64,000 nucleotides of DNA from Oscillospiraceae bacterium (GTDB lineage Bacteria > Bacillota > Clostridia > Oscillospirales > Acutalibacteraceae). Location: assembly GCA_029225165.1 (NCBI GenBank), contig JAQXVY010000004.1, positions 1-64,000 of the forward strand, written 5' to 3'. The notes beneath the pieces are model-generated. The model was not told the origin of the DNA. It worked only from the letters and a program-made list of their open reading frames with translations, and searched no databases. Positions 1 through 8,351 of this stretch are shown piece after piece; position 1 is the first letter of the stretch, and each line of letters opens with the position of its first letter. The translations under genes and the position numbers were made by a program.

Positions 1-1
1 G

Positions 2-883
2 GGTATTATTTGGGGAATAATGGCACTTGGCGTTTACATCACCTTCAGATTGCTGGATGTTGCCGACCTTTCTGTTGACGGCACATTTGCAACAGGCGGA
101 GCAGTTACAGTTATGCTAAGGCTGGCCGGAATGCCAATATGGGCTTGCCTGTTGGTTGCTGTTCTGGCCGGTGTAATTGCTGGAACAATAACAGGTTTTT
201 TACATACAAAGCTGGGAATTCCTGCAATTCTGGCAGGTATTTTAACACAGCTGGGACTGTACTCAATTAACCTTAGAATTATGGATATGTCCGCAAACAA
301 ATCCTTTAACTTTGGGGAAAGCGGTCTGTATGTAACCTTGGGTAAAATTCCACAGTCAATTATTGTTTCTGCAATTTTTGCAGCTGTAATTATTATTTTG
401 CTCTATTGGTACTTTGGCACAGAGCAAGGCTCGGCGCTTAGGGCAACAGGCAGTAACCACAGTATGAGCAGTGCTCAGGGTATCAACATAAACACTATGA
501 AGGTTATCGGACTTGCACTTTCCAACGGTATTGTTGCACTGTCAGGGGGACTTTTTGCACAGTATCAGGGTAATGCTGATGTTAATATGGGTCGTGGAGC
601 TATCGTTATCGGCTTGGCGGCTGTTATCATAGGCGAAGTGCTTGGTATGGCATTTTTGGGCAAAAGGCTCAACTTTGTTGGCAAGCTTTTGTTTGTAATT
701 GTGGGCGGTATTGTTTACTACATTGTTTTGTCCATAGTTTTGTGGTTAAAGCTGAACTCTCAGGACTTAAAGCTGTTCACAGCAGTCATTGTTGCAGTGT
801 TCCTTGCAATTCCATACCTAAAGTCACAAAGCAAAAACTCCTTTAAGAAAGCAAAGAAGAAAGGAGAAAAACAGGATGCTTAA
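2..883 (+). CDS. ABC transporter permease (5' truncated by window edge)
   Basis: Multi-TM protein; frame open upstream of the listed ATG (GIIWGIMALGVYITFRLLDVADLSVDG); overlaps a downstream ABC ATPase by 8 nt. Confidence 0.85.
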   Translation, partial: GIIWGIMALGVYITFRLLDVADLSVDGTFATGGAVTVMLRLAGMPIWACLLVAVLAGVIAGTITGFLHTKLGIPAILAGILTQLGLYSINLRIMDMSANKSFNFGESGLYVTLGKIPQSIIVSAIFAAVIIILLYWYFGTEQGSALRATGSNHSMSSAQGININTMKVIGLALSNGIVALSGGLFAQYQGNADVNMGRGAIVIGLAAVIIGEVLGMAFLGKRLNFVGKLLFVIVGGIVYYIVLSIVLWLKLNSQDLKLFTAVIVAVFLAIPYLKSQSKNSFKKAKKKGEKQDA

Positions 884-1670
884 AGTAAACAACATTGCAA
901 AGACCTTTAATCCCGGCACAATAAATGAAAAGAAAGCGCTTGACGGTGTTTCTCTCCACCTTAACCCCGGTGATTTTGTAACAATTATCGGCGGTAACGG
1001 AGCAGGTAAATCAACCCTTATGAACGCTATCACAGGTGTTTGGCCTGTGGATAACGGAAGTATTATCCTTGACGGAACAAATGTTACAGGTATGCCTGAA
1101 TACAAAAGGGCAAAATTCATCGGCAGAGTTTTTCAGGACCCAATGATGGGTACTGCTCCCGATATGCAGATTATAGAAAACTTAGCTTTAGCTTACAGAA
1201 GAGGCAAAAAGAGAACCCTTAGATGGGGCATTACAAAAAAGGAAAGGGAGCTTTACCACGAAAAGCTGAAAATCTTGGGACTTGGCTTGGAGGACAGAAT
1301 GACCTCAAAGGTTGGACTGCTCTCCGGCGGACAAAGACAGGCACTCACATTGCTTATGGCATCCCTCCAAAGACCAAAGCTTTTGCTACTTGACGAGCAT
1401 ACTGCGGCACTTGACCCCACAACAGCGGCAAAGGTGCTTGAAATTTCGGAGGAAATAATAAGTGAAAACAACCTTACAGCAATGATGATTACCCACAATA
1501 TGCACGACGCTATTGCCCACGGCAACAGGCTGATTATGATGAACGAGGGCAAAATCATCTATGATGTTCAGGGTGAGGAAAAGAAAAACCTGACAAAAGC
1601 AGACCTTATGGCAAAGTTTGCCGAGATTGCAGGACATCAGGTTGAGTCGGATAAAATGCTATTATCCTGA
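876..1670 (+). CDS. ABC transporter ATP-binding protein
   Basis: Walker A GGNGAGKST, signature LSGGQRQAL, Walker B LLLLDEHTAALD. Confidence 0.95.
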   Translation: MLKVNNIAKTFNPGTINEKKALDGVSLHLNPGDFVTIIGGNGAGKSTLMNAITGVWPVDNGSIILDGTNVTGMPEYKRAKFIGRVFQDPMMGTAPDMQIIENLALAYRRGKKRTLRWGITKKERELYHEKLKILGLGLEDRMTSKVGLLSGGQRQALTLLMASLQRPKLLLLDEHTAALDPTTAAKVLEISEEIISENNLTAMMITHNMHDAIAHGNRLIMMNEGKIIYDVQGEEKKNLTKADLMAKFAEIAGHQVESDKMLLS

Positions 1671-1697
1671 TTTGATAAAAATTCAGAAACCTTTAGG

Positions 1698-1724
1698 CGG
1701 TACAGCTTTGGCTGTGCCGTTTTT
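1698..1724 (+). terminator. Rho-independent terminator after ABC operon
   Basis: cggtacagc-tttg-gctgtgccg followed by gtttttgtt. Confidence 0.75.
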
Positions 1725-1755
1725 GTTAGGGAAGGTTTATTCAATTATAAAAAAA

Positions 1756-1797
1756 CCGGTGAGTTGTGGCGATAGAATCACAACTCATCGGCTTTTG
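1756..1797. terminator. Hairpin between convergent ABC operon and spoIIID
   Basis: ccg-g-tgagttgtg...cacaactca-t-cgg with A-tract upstream and ctttt downstream, so plausibly bidirectional. Confidence 0.65.
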
Positions 1798-1824
1798 TAA
1801 CGGAAAAAAGATTGATATGTATAA

Positions 1825-2097
1825 TTACTCGATATGTTTTTTTTGCTGTCTAAGTAGCAGATATTTGTTTTTTGTAGCCATTCCGCCCCTTATGTGGCGT
1901 TCGCACTTGTTGATTTCCAGCACCTTTTTAACCTCTGTGTAAAGAGAAGGATTTATCTTTTTCAGCCGTGAGCTGACATCCTTGTGAACGGTGCTTTTGC
2001 TTATTCCGTATTTTTTGGCGGTCTGACGCACAGTATCTCCGCTTTCTGCAATATGTGTTCCCAGTGTAACAGCTCGTTCTTCCACAATTCCTTTCAC
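1825..2097 (-). CDS. spoIIID: Stage III sporulation transcriptional regulator SpoIIID
   Basis: ~90 aa, HTH GDTVRQTAKKYGISKSTVHKDVSSRLKKINPSLYTEVKKVLEINKCERHIRGG. Confidence 0.93.
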   Translation of the reverse strand: MKGIVEERAVTLGTHIAESGDTVRQTAKKYGISKSTVHKDVSSRLKKINPSLYTEVKKVLEINKCERHIRGGMATKNKYLLLRQQKKHIE

Positions 2098-2199
2098 ACA
2101 TTAACCCTCCCTTTAAGGATAGTTAATGATATGCAGGGGATTTTGCGGATAGTACTTTATATTTGGGAATAGTTATTTTTTAAGGAAATCCATCACATT

Positions 2200-2405
2200 G
2201 TCATTCCGAGCTTGTCGAGGAATCCCCTGCCTATACCACTCATTTTGTTAGGGAAATCACACTTTCCTATAACCTGATAGTGTCGATTTATGCACTACTG
2301 CTATCCTTTCAGATTCGACCGTCGCTTTGCTCCCTCAGAATGACAGGTGGGGTGTTTTGCCCTTCGGAATGACAGGGCAGTATATTATGTTTCCTCGGAA
2401 CGACA
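2200..2405 (+). repeat. Dispersed repeat family A, copy 1 (with extra terminal units)
   Basis: tgtcattccgagcttgtcgaggaatcccctgcc...ataacctgatagtgtcgatttatgcactactgctatcctttcagattc...ctcagaatgacag; extra ttcggaatgacag-type units after 2346. Confidence 0.92.
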
Positions 2406-2449
2406 AACCAAAATAAGAATGTTGTTGAAAAAATCAGTATATTATAGTT

Positions 2450-3343
2450 TTATTTGCCCTTTAGTGTGATTACCGTAACATCAAGGGGATTAAAAAGTCT
2501 TGGAATATTTTGTGAATTATTTAGTCCTGCGGAGATTAGCATATTTGCATTTCCGTTTGTGTAATAACCCTTTGAATACTTTGGCATAAAGCCCTGTTCA
2601 GGTGCATAAACTCCGCCCACAAAGGGAATTCTGAAAAGTCCTCCGTGGGTGTGACCGCATACCATAAGGTCAATGTTATACTTATCAAAGCCCCACACAT
2701 AGGTTTCGGGATAGTGGCACATCAGTATGGAAAAGTGACTTTCGTCCTCTTGTTTTAAATATTTTTGAAAAAGCCTGTTTTCCTCATTGTCGTAGTTCGG
2801 TGCGTCATAATCAAAGAATGGGTACCTTTTCAGTCCGGCTATGGTGATTTTGTCGCCGTCCTTTGTTGTAAAGTCGGTCATTTCATTTATGAGCATAGTT
2901 GCACCGGTGTTGTCTATTGCGTTTTTAAGATTTTTAAGATACATGCCCTGTTCACTTTCGCTAAAGCTTAACTCGTGATTGCCAAGGGCGTAGTAGACAG
3001 GAAAATCCTTTGTCAGTGTATTGCACAAATCCACAACGGCGGAGTAGTCACCCGTGTCGTTATCCACCATATCCCCCAGAATCATAACAAATTTCGGGTT
3101 AGCGTCCTTTACTTTTTCTGCCAGTCGGCTGTTATTTTCACCAAAAGACCTGCCCTCGGAGTCGGATATAGCAACAAAGTTTGTCTGCCCTTTAATTTTG
3201 GTGGTTTCAACTGTGTATTCATTATAGGTCAATATACAGTTGCTTACTATTATATTCACTGCAAAAAAGATAATTATTGCAGATAATATGCACAGCAATA
3301 CTGCCTTTGCCTTGTGCTTTTTAAAATACATTTTATCACCCAC
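2450..3343 (-). CDS. Membrane-anchored metallophosphoesterase
   Basis: N-terminal TM; motifs GDMVDND, LGNHE, CHYPE, CGHTHGG. Confidence 0.9.
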   Translation of the reverse strand: MGDKMYFKKHKAKAVLLCILSAIIIFFAVNIIVSNCILTYNEYTVETTKIKGQTNFVAISDSEGRSFGENNSRLAEKVKDANPKFVMILGDMVDNDTGDYSAVVDLCNTLTKDFPVYYALGNHELSFSESEQGMYLKNLKNAIDNTGATMLINEMTDFTTKDGDKITIAGLKRYPFFDYDAPNYDNEENRLFQKYLKQEDESHFSILMCHYPETYVWGFDKYNIDLMVCGHTHGGLFRIPFVGGVYAPEQGFMPKYSKGYYTNGNANMLISAGLNNSQNIPRLFNPLDVTVITLKGK

Positions 3344-3473
3344 ATCATATTAACATTATTTAAAATAATATGCAAATAATAAGCAAAATCTAAATAAATT
3401 TATGTGGTATTGGAGAAAGAAATGTGATATAATAATCTTTAAAGATTAAGACAAAGTGTTGTGCCAAAAGGGA

Positions 3474-3701
3474 AATGTCGTCAACTTAAGGAAAACCGCC
3501 ATTCTGTCATTCCGAGCTTGTCGAGGAATCCCCTACCTATATCACTTGCCTTGTTAGGGGAATCATACTTTCCTATAACCTGATAGTGTCGATTAAGGTG
3601 CTACTGCTATCCTTTCAGATTCTTCAGTCGCTATGCTCCCTCAGAATGACAGGGTGAGGATGCATACCGTTGTGTGTAAATAATCTTAATTTGACGACAT
3701 T
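3474..3701. mobile_element. MITE-like segment with flanking inverted repeats enclosing family A copy 2
   Basis: aatgtcgtcaa-c-ttaag at 3474-3490 versus cttaa-t-ttgacgacatt ending 3701; ccaaaaggg at 3464-3472 and again at 3704-3712. Confidence 0.5.
3504..3652 (+). repeat. Dispersed repeat family A, copy 2
   Basis: ctgtcattccgagcttgtcgaggaatcccctacc...ccctcagaatgacag. Confidence 0.92.
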
Positions 3702-3721
3702 GTCCAAAAGGGGGAATAACT

Positions 3722-4231
3722 GTGAATGAGCCTTTGGAGATAGAGAGAAAGTGGCTTATAGAGTATCCAAACATTAAGGAGCTTTCCAAAATGGATGGAT
3801 ACGACTACACAGAGATTTGGCAGACCTACACCGACTATATGGAGCATAATGCCTTTGGAAGAATCCGCAAAAGAGGAAAAAACGGTGAATACACCTACAC
3901 AAAGACATTTAAAAGGAAAATTTCCGACTTAACCCGTGTGGAGTACGAGGAGGAAATTACAAAGGCTGAGTACGACAAAATTATGAAGCATAGAAAAAAG
4001 GGGTATAATACCATAAACAAGGTAAGACACATCTTTATGTACAAGGGTTTTATGTACGAGGTGGATGTTTTTCCCTTTTGGAATGACAGAGCATTTTTGG
4101 AGTGTGAGGTTGACAGTGAGGACACAGAAATCCCCATTCCAAGCTGTGTTAGGATAATCAAAGAGGTTAGCTTTGACTCTCGTTACAAAAATTCCGTCCT
4201 TGCACAAAAGATTACAACAGAAAAATTATAA
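3722..4231 (+). CDS. CYTH-domain protein
   Basis: N-terminal EIERKWLI motif, acidic/basic alternation, ~170 aa. Confidence 0.88.
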   Translation: MNEPLEIERKWLIEYPNIKELSKMDGYDYTEIWQTYTDYMEHNAFGRIRKRGKNGEYTYTKTFKRKISDLTRVEYEEEITKAEYDKIMKHRKKGYNTINKVRHIFMYKGFMYEVDVFPFWNDRAFLECEVDSEDTEIPIPSCVRIIKEVSFDSRYKNSVLAQKITTEKL

Positions 4232-4294
4232 AAATTTTTAAATTGAATTTATATACCGTCTATGCGGTGACATATGGAAGAAAGTTGGTAGATT

Positions 4295-5149
4295 ATGAAA
4301 TTAAGTACATTATACAAAGAGGGCAAAACAGTCCTTTCCTTTGAGGTTTTTCCTCCAAAAAAGACAAGCACAGTTGAAACAGTTTACAAGGCACTTGACG
4401 AGTTAGCATCATTAAAGCCTGCCTATATTTCCGTTACATACGGTGCAGGCGGAACAGAGGCTAACAATACAGCGCTGATTGCATCAAAGGTAAAGTCCTT
4501 GGGCGTTGAGCCTTTGGCTCACCTTACCTGTGTGAACAACGACAGACAAACTGTTGAAAAAGAGTTAGAAATTTTTAAGGAAAAGGGCATTGAAAATATC
4601 CTTGCTCTCCGTGGCGACATTGTTCCCGACATTGAGCCGAAAAAGGATTTTCTCCACGCAAGCGACCTTTGCGAGTACATTCAGCAAAGGGGAGATTTTG
4701 AGCTTGCCGGTGCCTGTTACCCCGAAATGCACCTTGAGGCAGAGTCAATGGTTGAGGATATTCGCAACCTTAAAACAAAGGTTGAAAAGGGTGCAACTCA
4801 CCTTATTTCTCAACTTTTCTTTGATAATTCGGCATTTTACAGCTTTATGGATATGGTAAGATGTGCAGGTATTGATGTGCCTGTTTCAGCAGGAATTATG
4901 CCTGTTACAAACAAAAATCAGATTGAACGGATGGTGTCAATGTGCGGTGCAAGTCTGCCCTCAAAATTTTCAAAGATTATGCAGAGATATGAAAATAATC
5001 CCGATGCCCTAAGGGACGCCGGAATTGCCTACGCTGTGGAGCAGATTGTTGACCTTATGGCAAACGGTGTTGAAGGTATTCACCTTTACACAATGAACAA
5101 CCCCTATGTTGCAACAAAAATTACTGAAGCGATTGGAAGCTTGTTATGA
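4295..5149 (+). CDS. metF: 5,10-methylenetetrahydrofolate reductase
   Basis: LSFEVFPPKK, SVTYGAGGT, LALRGD, ISQLFFDN motifs. Confidence 0.95.
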   Translation: MKLSTLYKEGKTVLSFEVFPPKKTSTVETVYKALDELASLKPAYISVTYGAGGTEANNTALIASKVKSLGVEPLAHLTCVNNDRQTVEKELEIFKEKGIENILALRGDIVPDIEPKKDFLHASDLCEYIQQRGDFELAGACYPEMHLEAESMVEDIRNLKTKVEKGATHLISQLFFDNSAFYSFMDMVRCAGIDVPVSAGIMPVTNKNQIERMVSMCGASLPSKFSKIMQRYENNPDALRDAGIAYAVEQIVDLMANGVEGIHLYTMNNPYVATKITEAIGSLL

Positions 5150-5778
5150 TAACATTGTCATCTCTTGACAGAGCCGAGGCGCTCCGCTATATGGGGGGTT
5201 ACGGTGTAAATCCCGACAATATAACACAGGTGCTGATGGATAGGGCAGAGGAGGAAATCCTGAAAATCTGCCGACCTGTTTACACCTTTACCGAAATTCC
5301 CAAGGACAGTCCTGCCCTTGGTGGTGAGGATATAAAAAAGGTGATAGAAAAAAGCGAAAAGGTTGTGCTGATTGCCGCAACTCTTGGAATTTATGTGGAT
5401 AAGCTGATTCGCAAGGCGCAAATTACCGATATGGCACAGGCTGTTGTAATTGACGCTATGGCGTCAGTTGCCATTGAGCAGTTTATGGACAAAATCGAAC
5501 TTGAGCTTTCAAAGAGGTACAGCGGATATTACTTTACAAACAGATTCAGCCCCGGCTACGGGGACTATCCCCTTGAAAAGCAAAGGGAAATTGTACGGCT
5601 TTTAAATACCGAAAAAAAGCTTGGTCTTAACCTTACGGAAAGCCTTATGCTCAATCCCACAAAGTCGGTTACGGCAGTTATTGGCGTTGGGAAAGAAGAG
5701 GTTGAGGAAAAACGCTCCTGCACATCAAAGTGTTCAAGGTGCGGTAACAAAAATTGTCCTTACAGGAGGGCGGAATAA
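5146..5778 (+). CDS. Vitamin B12-dependent methionine synthase activation-domain protein (stand-alone)
   Basis: Located between metF and metH with ATGA overlap; RFSPGYGDYPLEKQ motif of the MetH activation domain. Confidence 0.88.
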   Translation: MITLSSLDRAEALRYMGGYGVNPDNITQVLMDRAEEEILKICRPVYTFTEIPKDSPALGGEDIKKVIEKSEKVVLIAATLGIYVDKLIRKAQITDMAQAVVIDAMASVAIEQFMDKIELELSKRYSGYYFTNRFSPGYGDYPLEKQREIVRLLNTEKKLGLNLTESLMLNPTKSVTAVIGVGKEEVEEKRSCTSKCSRCGNKNCPYRRAE

Positions 5779-8138
5779 TGGACTTTAAAACACTCTTAAA
5801 CAAAGAATTTATTATATATGACGGCGGAATGGGCACAATGCTCCAAAAGCGTGGACTGAAAATGGGAGATAACCCAAATGTGCTGAATATCACCCACCCA
5901 CAAACAATTGTTGATGTTCACAGGGAATATGTAGAAGCAGGTAGCGACATCATCTGTGCCAATACATTCTCCGCAAACAGGCACAAGCTGGAGGGGACAG
6001 GCTACGGTGTAAAGGAGATTGTAAGTTCCGCTATTGACTGCTGTAAAAAGGCGGTTGAGGGAACAGACACATTAATCGCCCTTGATATGGGTCCTATCGG
6101 ACAACTCCTTGAGCCAAACGGTACTCTTACCGTTGAGGAAGCCTATGATATTTTTAAAGAGGTTGTAACAGCTGACGACAGGTATGATGTTATAGCAATA
6201 GAAACTATGACAGACTTGCTGGAGATGAAAACGGCTCTCCTTGCCTGTAAGGAAAACAGCAACAAGCCTGTACTGTGTACAATGAGCTTTGAGGAAAACG
6301 GAAGAACATTTCAGGGCGTTTCTCCAAGTGCTATGGTGCTAACCCTTGAAGGACTTGGGGCTGACGCAATAGGTCTTAACTGCTCCCTTGGACCTGACGA
6401 GATTGAGCCTATGCTAAGAGAGATTTGCGAAAGGTGTAATGTTCCTGTTATTGCAAAGCCAAATGCAGGACTTCCCGACCCTGTAACCAACACCTACACA
6501 ATGGGAGCAGAGGAGTTTGCGAAGAAGATGGCTGAGCTTTCCTTATTGGGAGTTAAAATTTTAGGCGGTTGCTGTGGCACAACACCTGAATTTATAGAGA
6601 AGCTAAAGGATGAACTAAAGGACAAAACCTACAAGAAGAATGTTCACCCATATGTAACAGGAGTTTGCTCGGGAACAGCGGTTGTAAATGTTGACCAGCC
6701 GAGAATTATTGGAGAGAGAATTAACCCAACAGGCAAAAAGCTGTTTAAACAGGCACTTGTGAACAACGATATGGACTACATTTTGTCTCAGGCTATCAGT
6801 CAGGCAGAGGACGGAGCCGAAATCCTTGACATAAATGTAGGTCATCCCGAAATAGACGAAAAAGAAATGATGGTTAAGGTTGTTAAGGCTGTACAGGGCG
6901 TTGTTGATTTGCCGTTACAGCTTGATTCAACTAAACCTGAGGTACTTGAAGCAGGACTTAGAGTGTACAACGGACGAGCAATTGTGAACTCTGTAAACGG
7001 CGAAGAAAAGAGCCTGAATGAGATTTTGCCCATTGTTGCAAAGTACGGCGCTTCTGTTGTAGGACTTACCTTAGACGAGGACGGTATCCCCGAAACAACA
7101 GAAAAGCGACTTGAAATTGCGGAAAGAATCATAAATAGGGCAAAGTCCTTTGGCATTAGGGAAGAGGATATTTATATCGACTGCCTTACACTTACTGTTT
7201 CTGCCCAGCAAAGCGGTGCTGTGCAAACGCTACAGGCACTTGAAAAGGTTAAGGAAAAGTACAATGTAAAAACTGTCCTCGGTGTCAGCAATATCTCCTT
7301 TGGACTTCCCCAAAGACCACTTGTTAACCAAACCTTCCTTACAATGGCTTTGGAGCGTGGACTTGACTTGCCTATTATCAACCCCGGTGTATTCGGTATG
7401 GCAGGTGCTGTCCGTTCCTTTAGAGTGCTAAAGGGATATGACGAGGAAAGCCGTGACTACATCGCAAAGTACAGCGATTTTGTTGTGGAAACTGTAAGCC
7501 AAAGCCACGAGAATACCTTGGGGGAGGCGGTAATGAAAGGGCTTAAAAAGGAATGTCACGACATTACACTTAAAATGCTTGAAAATACCGACCCTATGGA
7601 AATAATAGACGGTGAGCTTATTCCGGCACTTGACAGGGTTGGCTCGTTGTTTGAACAGGGCAAGGTGTTCCTGCCGGGACTTTTGTCCTCCGCCACAGCC
7701 GCCCAACAGGCTTTTGAGATTATAAAGGAAAAACTTGCTGAAAGCAGCAGTGAAAGTGTATCAAAGGGCAAGATTATCCTTGCAACCGTCAAGGGTGATA
7801 TTCACGATATTGGAAAAAATATCGTTAAGGTACTCCTTGAAAATTACGGATATGATGTTATAGATTTGGGCAAGGATGTTGAGCCGTCTTTGGTTGTGGA
7901 AACCGCAAAAAGGGAAAATGTTACCCTTGTTGGACTGTCGGCACTTATGACCACAACCCTTAAAAGTATGGAGGATACAATAGCCCTAATTCACCAAACA
8001 CCGGGACTGGAAAACACACAAATTTTCGTTGGCGGTGCTGTTCTTACAGAGGAATATGCTATGAAAATTAAGGCTGACTACTACTGCAAAACAGCGGCAA
8101 TATCCGTTGAAACAGCACGAAAGGTGTTTGAAAATTAA
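5778..8138 (+). CDS. metH: Cobalamin-dependent methionine synthase (homocysteine, pterin and B12 domains)
   Basis: DGGMGTMLQKRG; GERINPTGKKLF; B12-binding KGDIHDIGKN; C-terminal activation domain absent. Start at ATG 5778 after aggaggg. Confidence 0.95.
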   Translation: MDFKTLLNKEFIIYDGGMGTMLQKRGLKMGDNPNVLNITHPQTIVDVHREYVEAGSDIICANTFSANRHKLEGTGYGVKEIVSSAIDCCKKAVEGTDTLIALDMGPIGQLLEPNGTLTVEEAYDIFKEVVTADDRYDVIAIETMTDLLEMKTALLACKENSNKPVLCTMSFEENGRTFQGVSPSAMVLTLEGLGADAIGLNCSLGPDEIEPMLREICERCNVPVIAKPNAGLPDPVTNTYTMGAEEFAKKMAELSLLGVKILGGCCGTTPEFIEKLKDELKDKTYKKNVHPYVTGVCSGTAVVNVDQPRIIGERINPTGKKLFKQALVNNDMDYILSQAISQAEDGAEILDINVGHPEIDEKEMMVKVVKAVQGVVDLPLQLDSTKPEVLEAGLRVYNGRAIVNSVNGEEKSLNEILPIVAKYGASVVGLTLDEDGIPETTEKRLEIAERIINRAKSFGIREEDIYIDCLTLTVSAQQSGAVQTLQALEKVKEKYNVKTVLGVSNISFGLPQRPLVNQTFLTMALERGLDLPIINPGVFGMAGAVRSFRVLKGYDEESRDYIAKYSDFVVETVSQSHENTLGEAVMKGLKKECHDITLKMLENTDPMEIIDGELIPALDRVGSLFEQGKVFLPGLLSSATAAQQAFEIIKEKLAESSSESVSKGKIILATVKGDIHDIGKNIVKVLLENYGYDVIDLGKDVEPSLVVETAKRENVTLVGLSALMTTTLKSMEDTIALIHQTPGLENTQIFVGGAVLTEEYAMKIKADYYCKTAAISVETARKVFEN

Positions 8139-8351
8139 AGGAAATTAATTTAACCAATAAATTCAAAATTAAAATAATAAATGCAAATATGGAAATATTC
8201 TATTGTAGGATATTACAAAAAAATAGGGGATAATTTGAGTATTATCATAGAAAAGGCTATTTTAATTGACTTTTTCACTATATAGTAATATAATTTATCC
8301 GTATAATATTTTAATTTTATTTTAATTTTTTATTAAACTTATGTTAAAATT

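Noticed and set aside
4232-4294. SAM or cobalamin riboswitch ahead of metF/metH
   Set aside because: The 63-nt gap is too short and no conserved aptamer motifs were seen.
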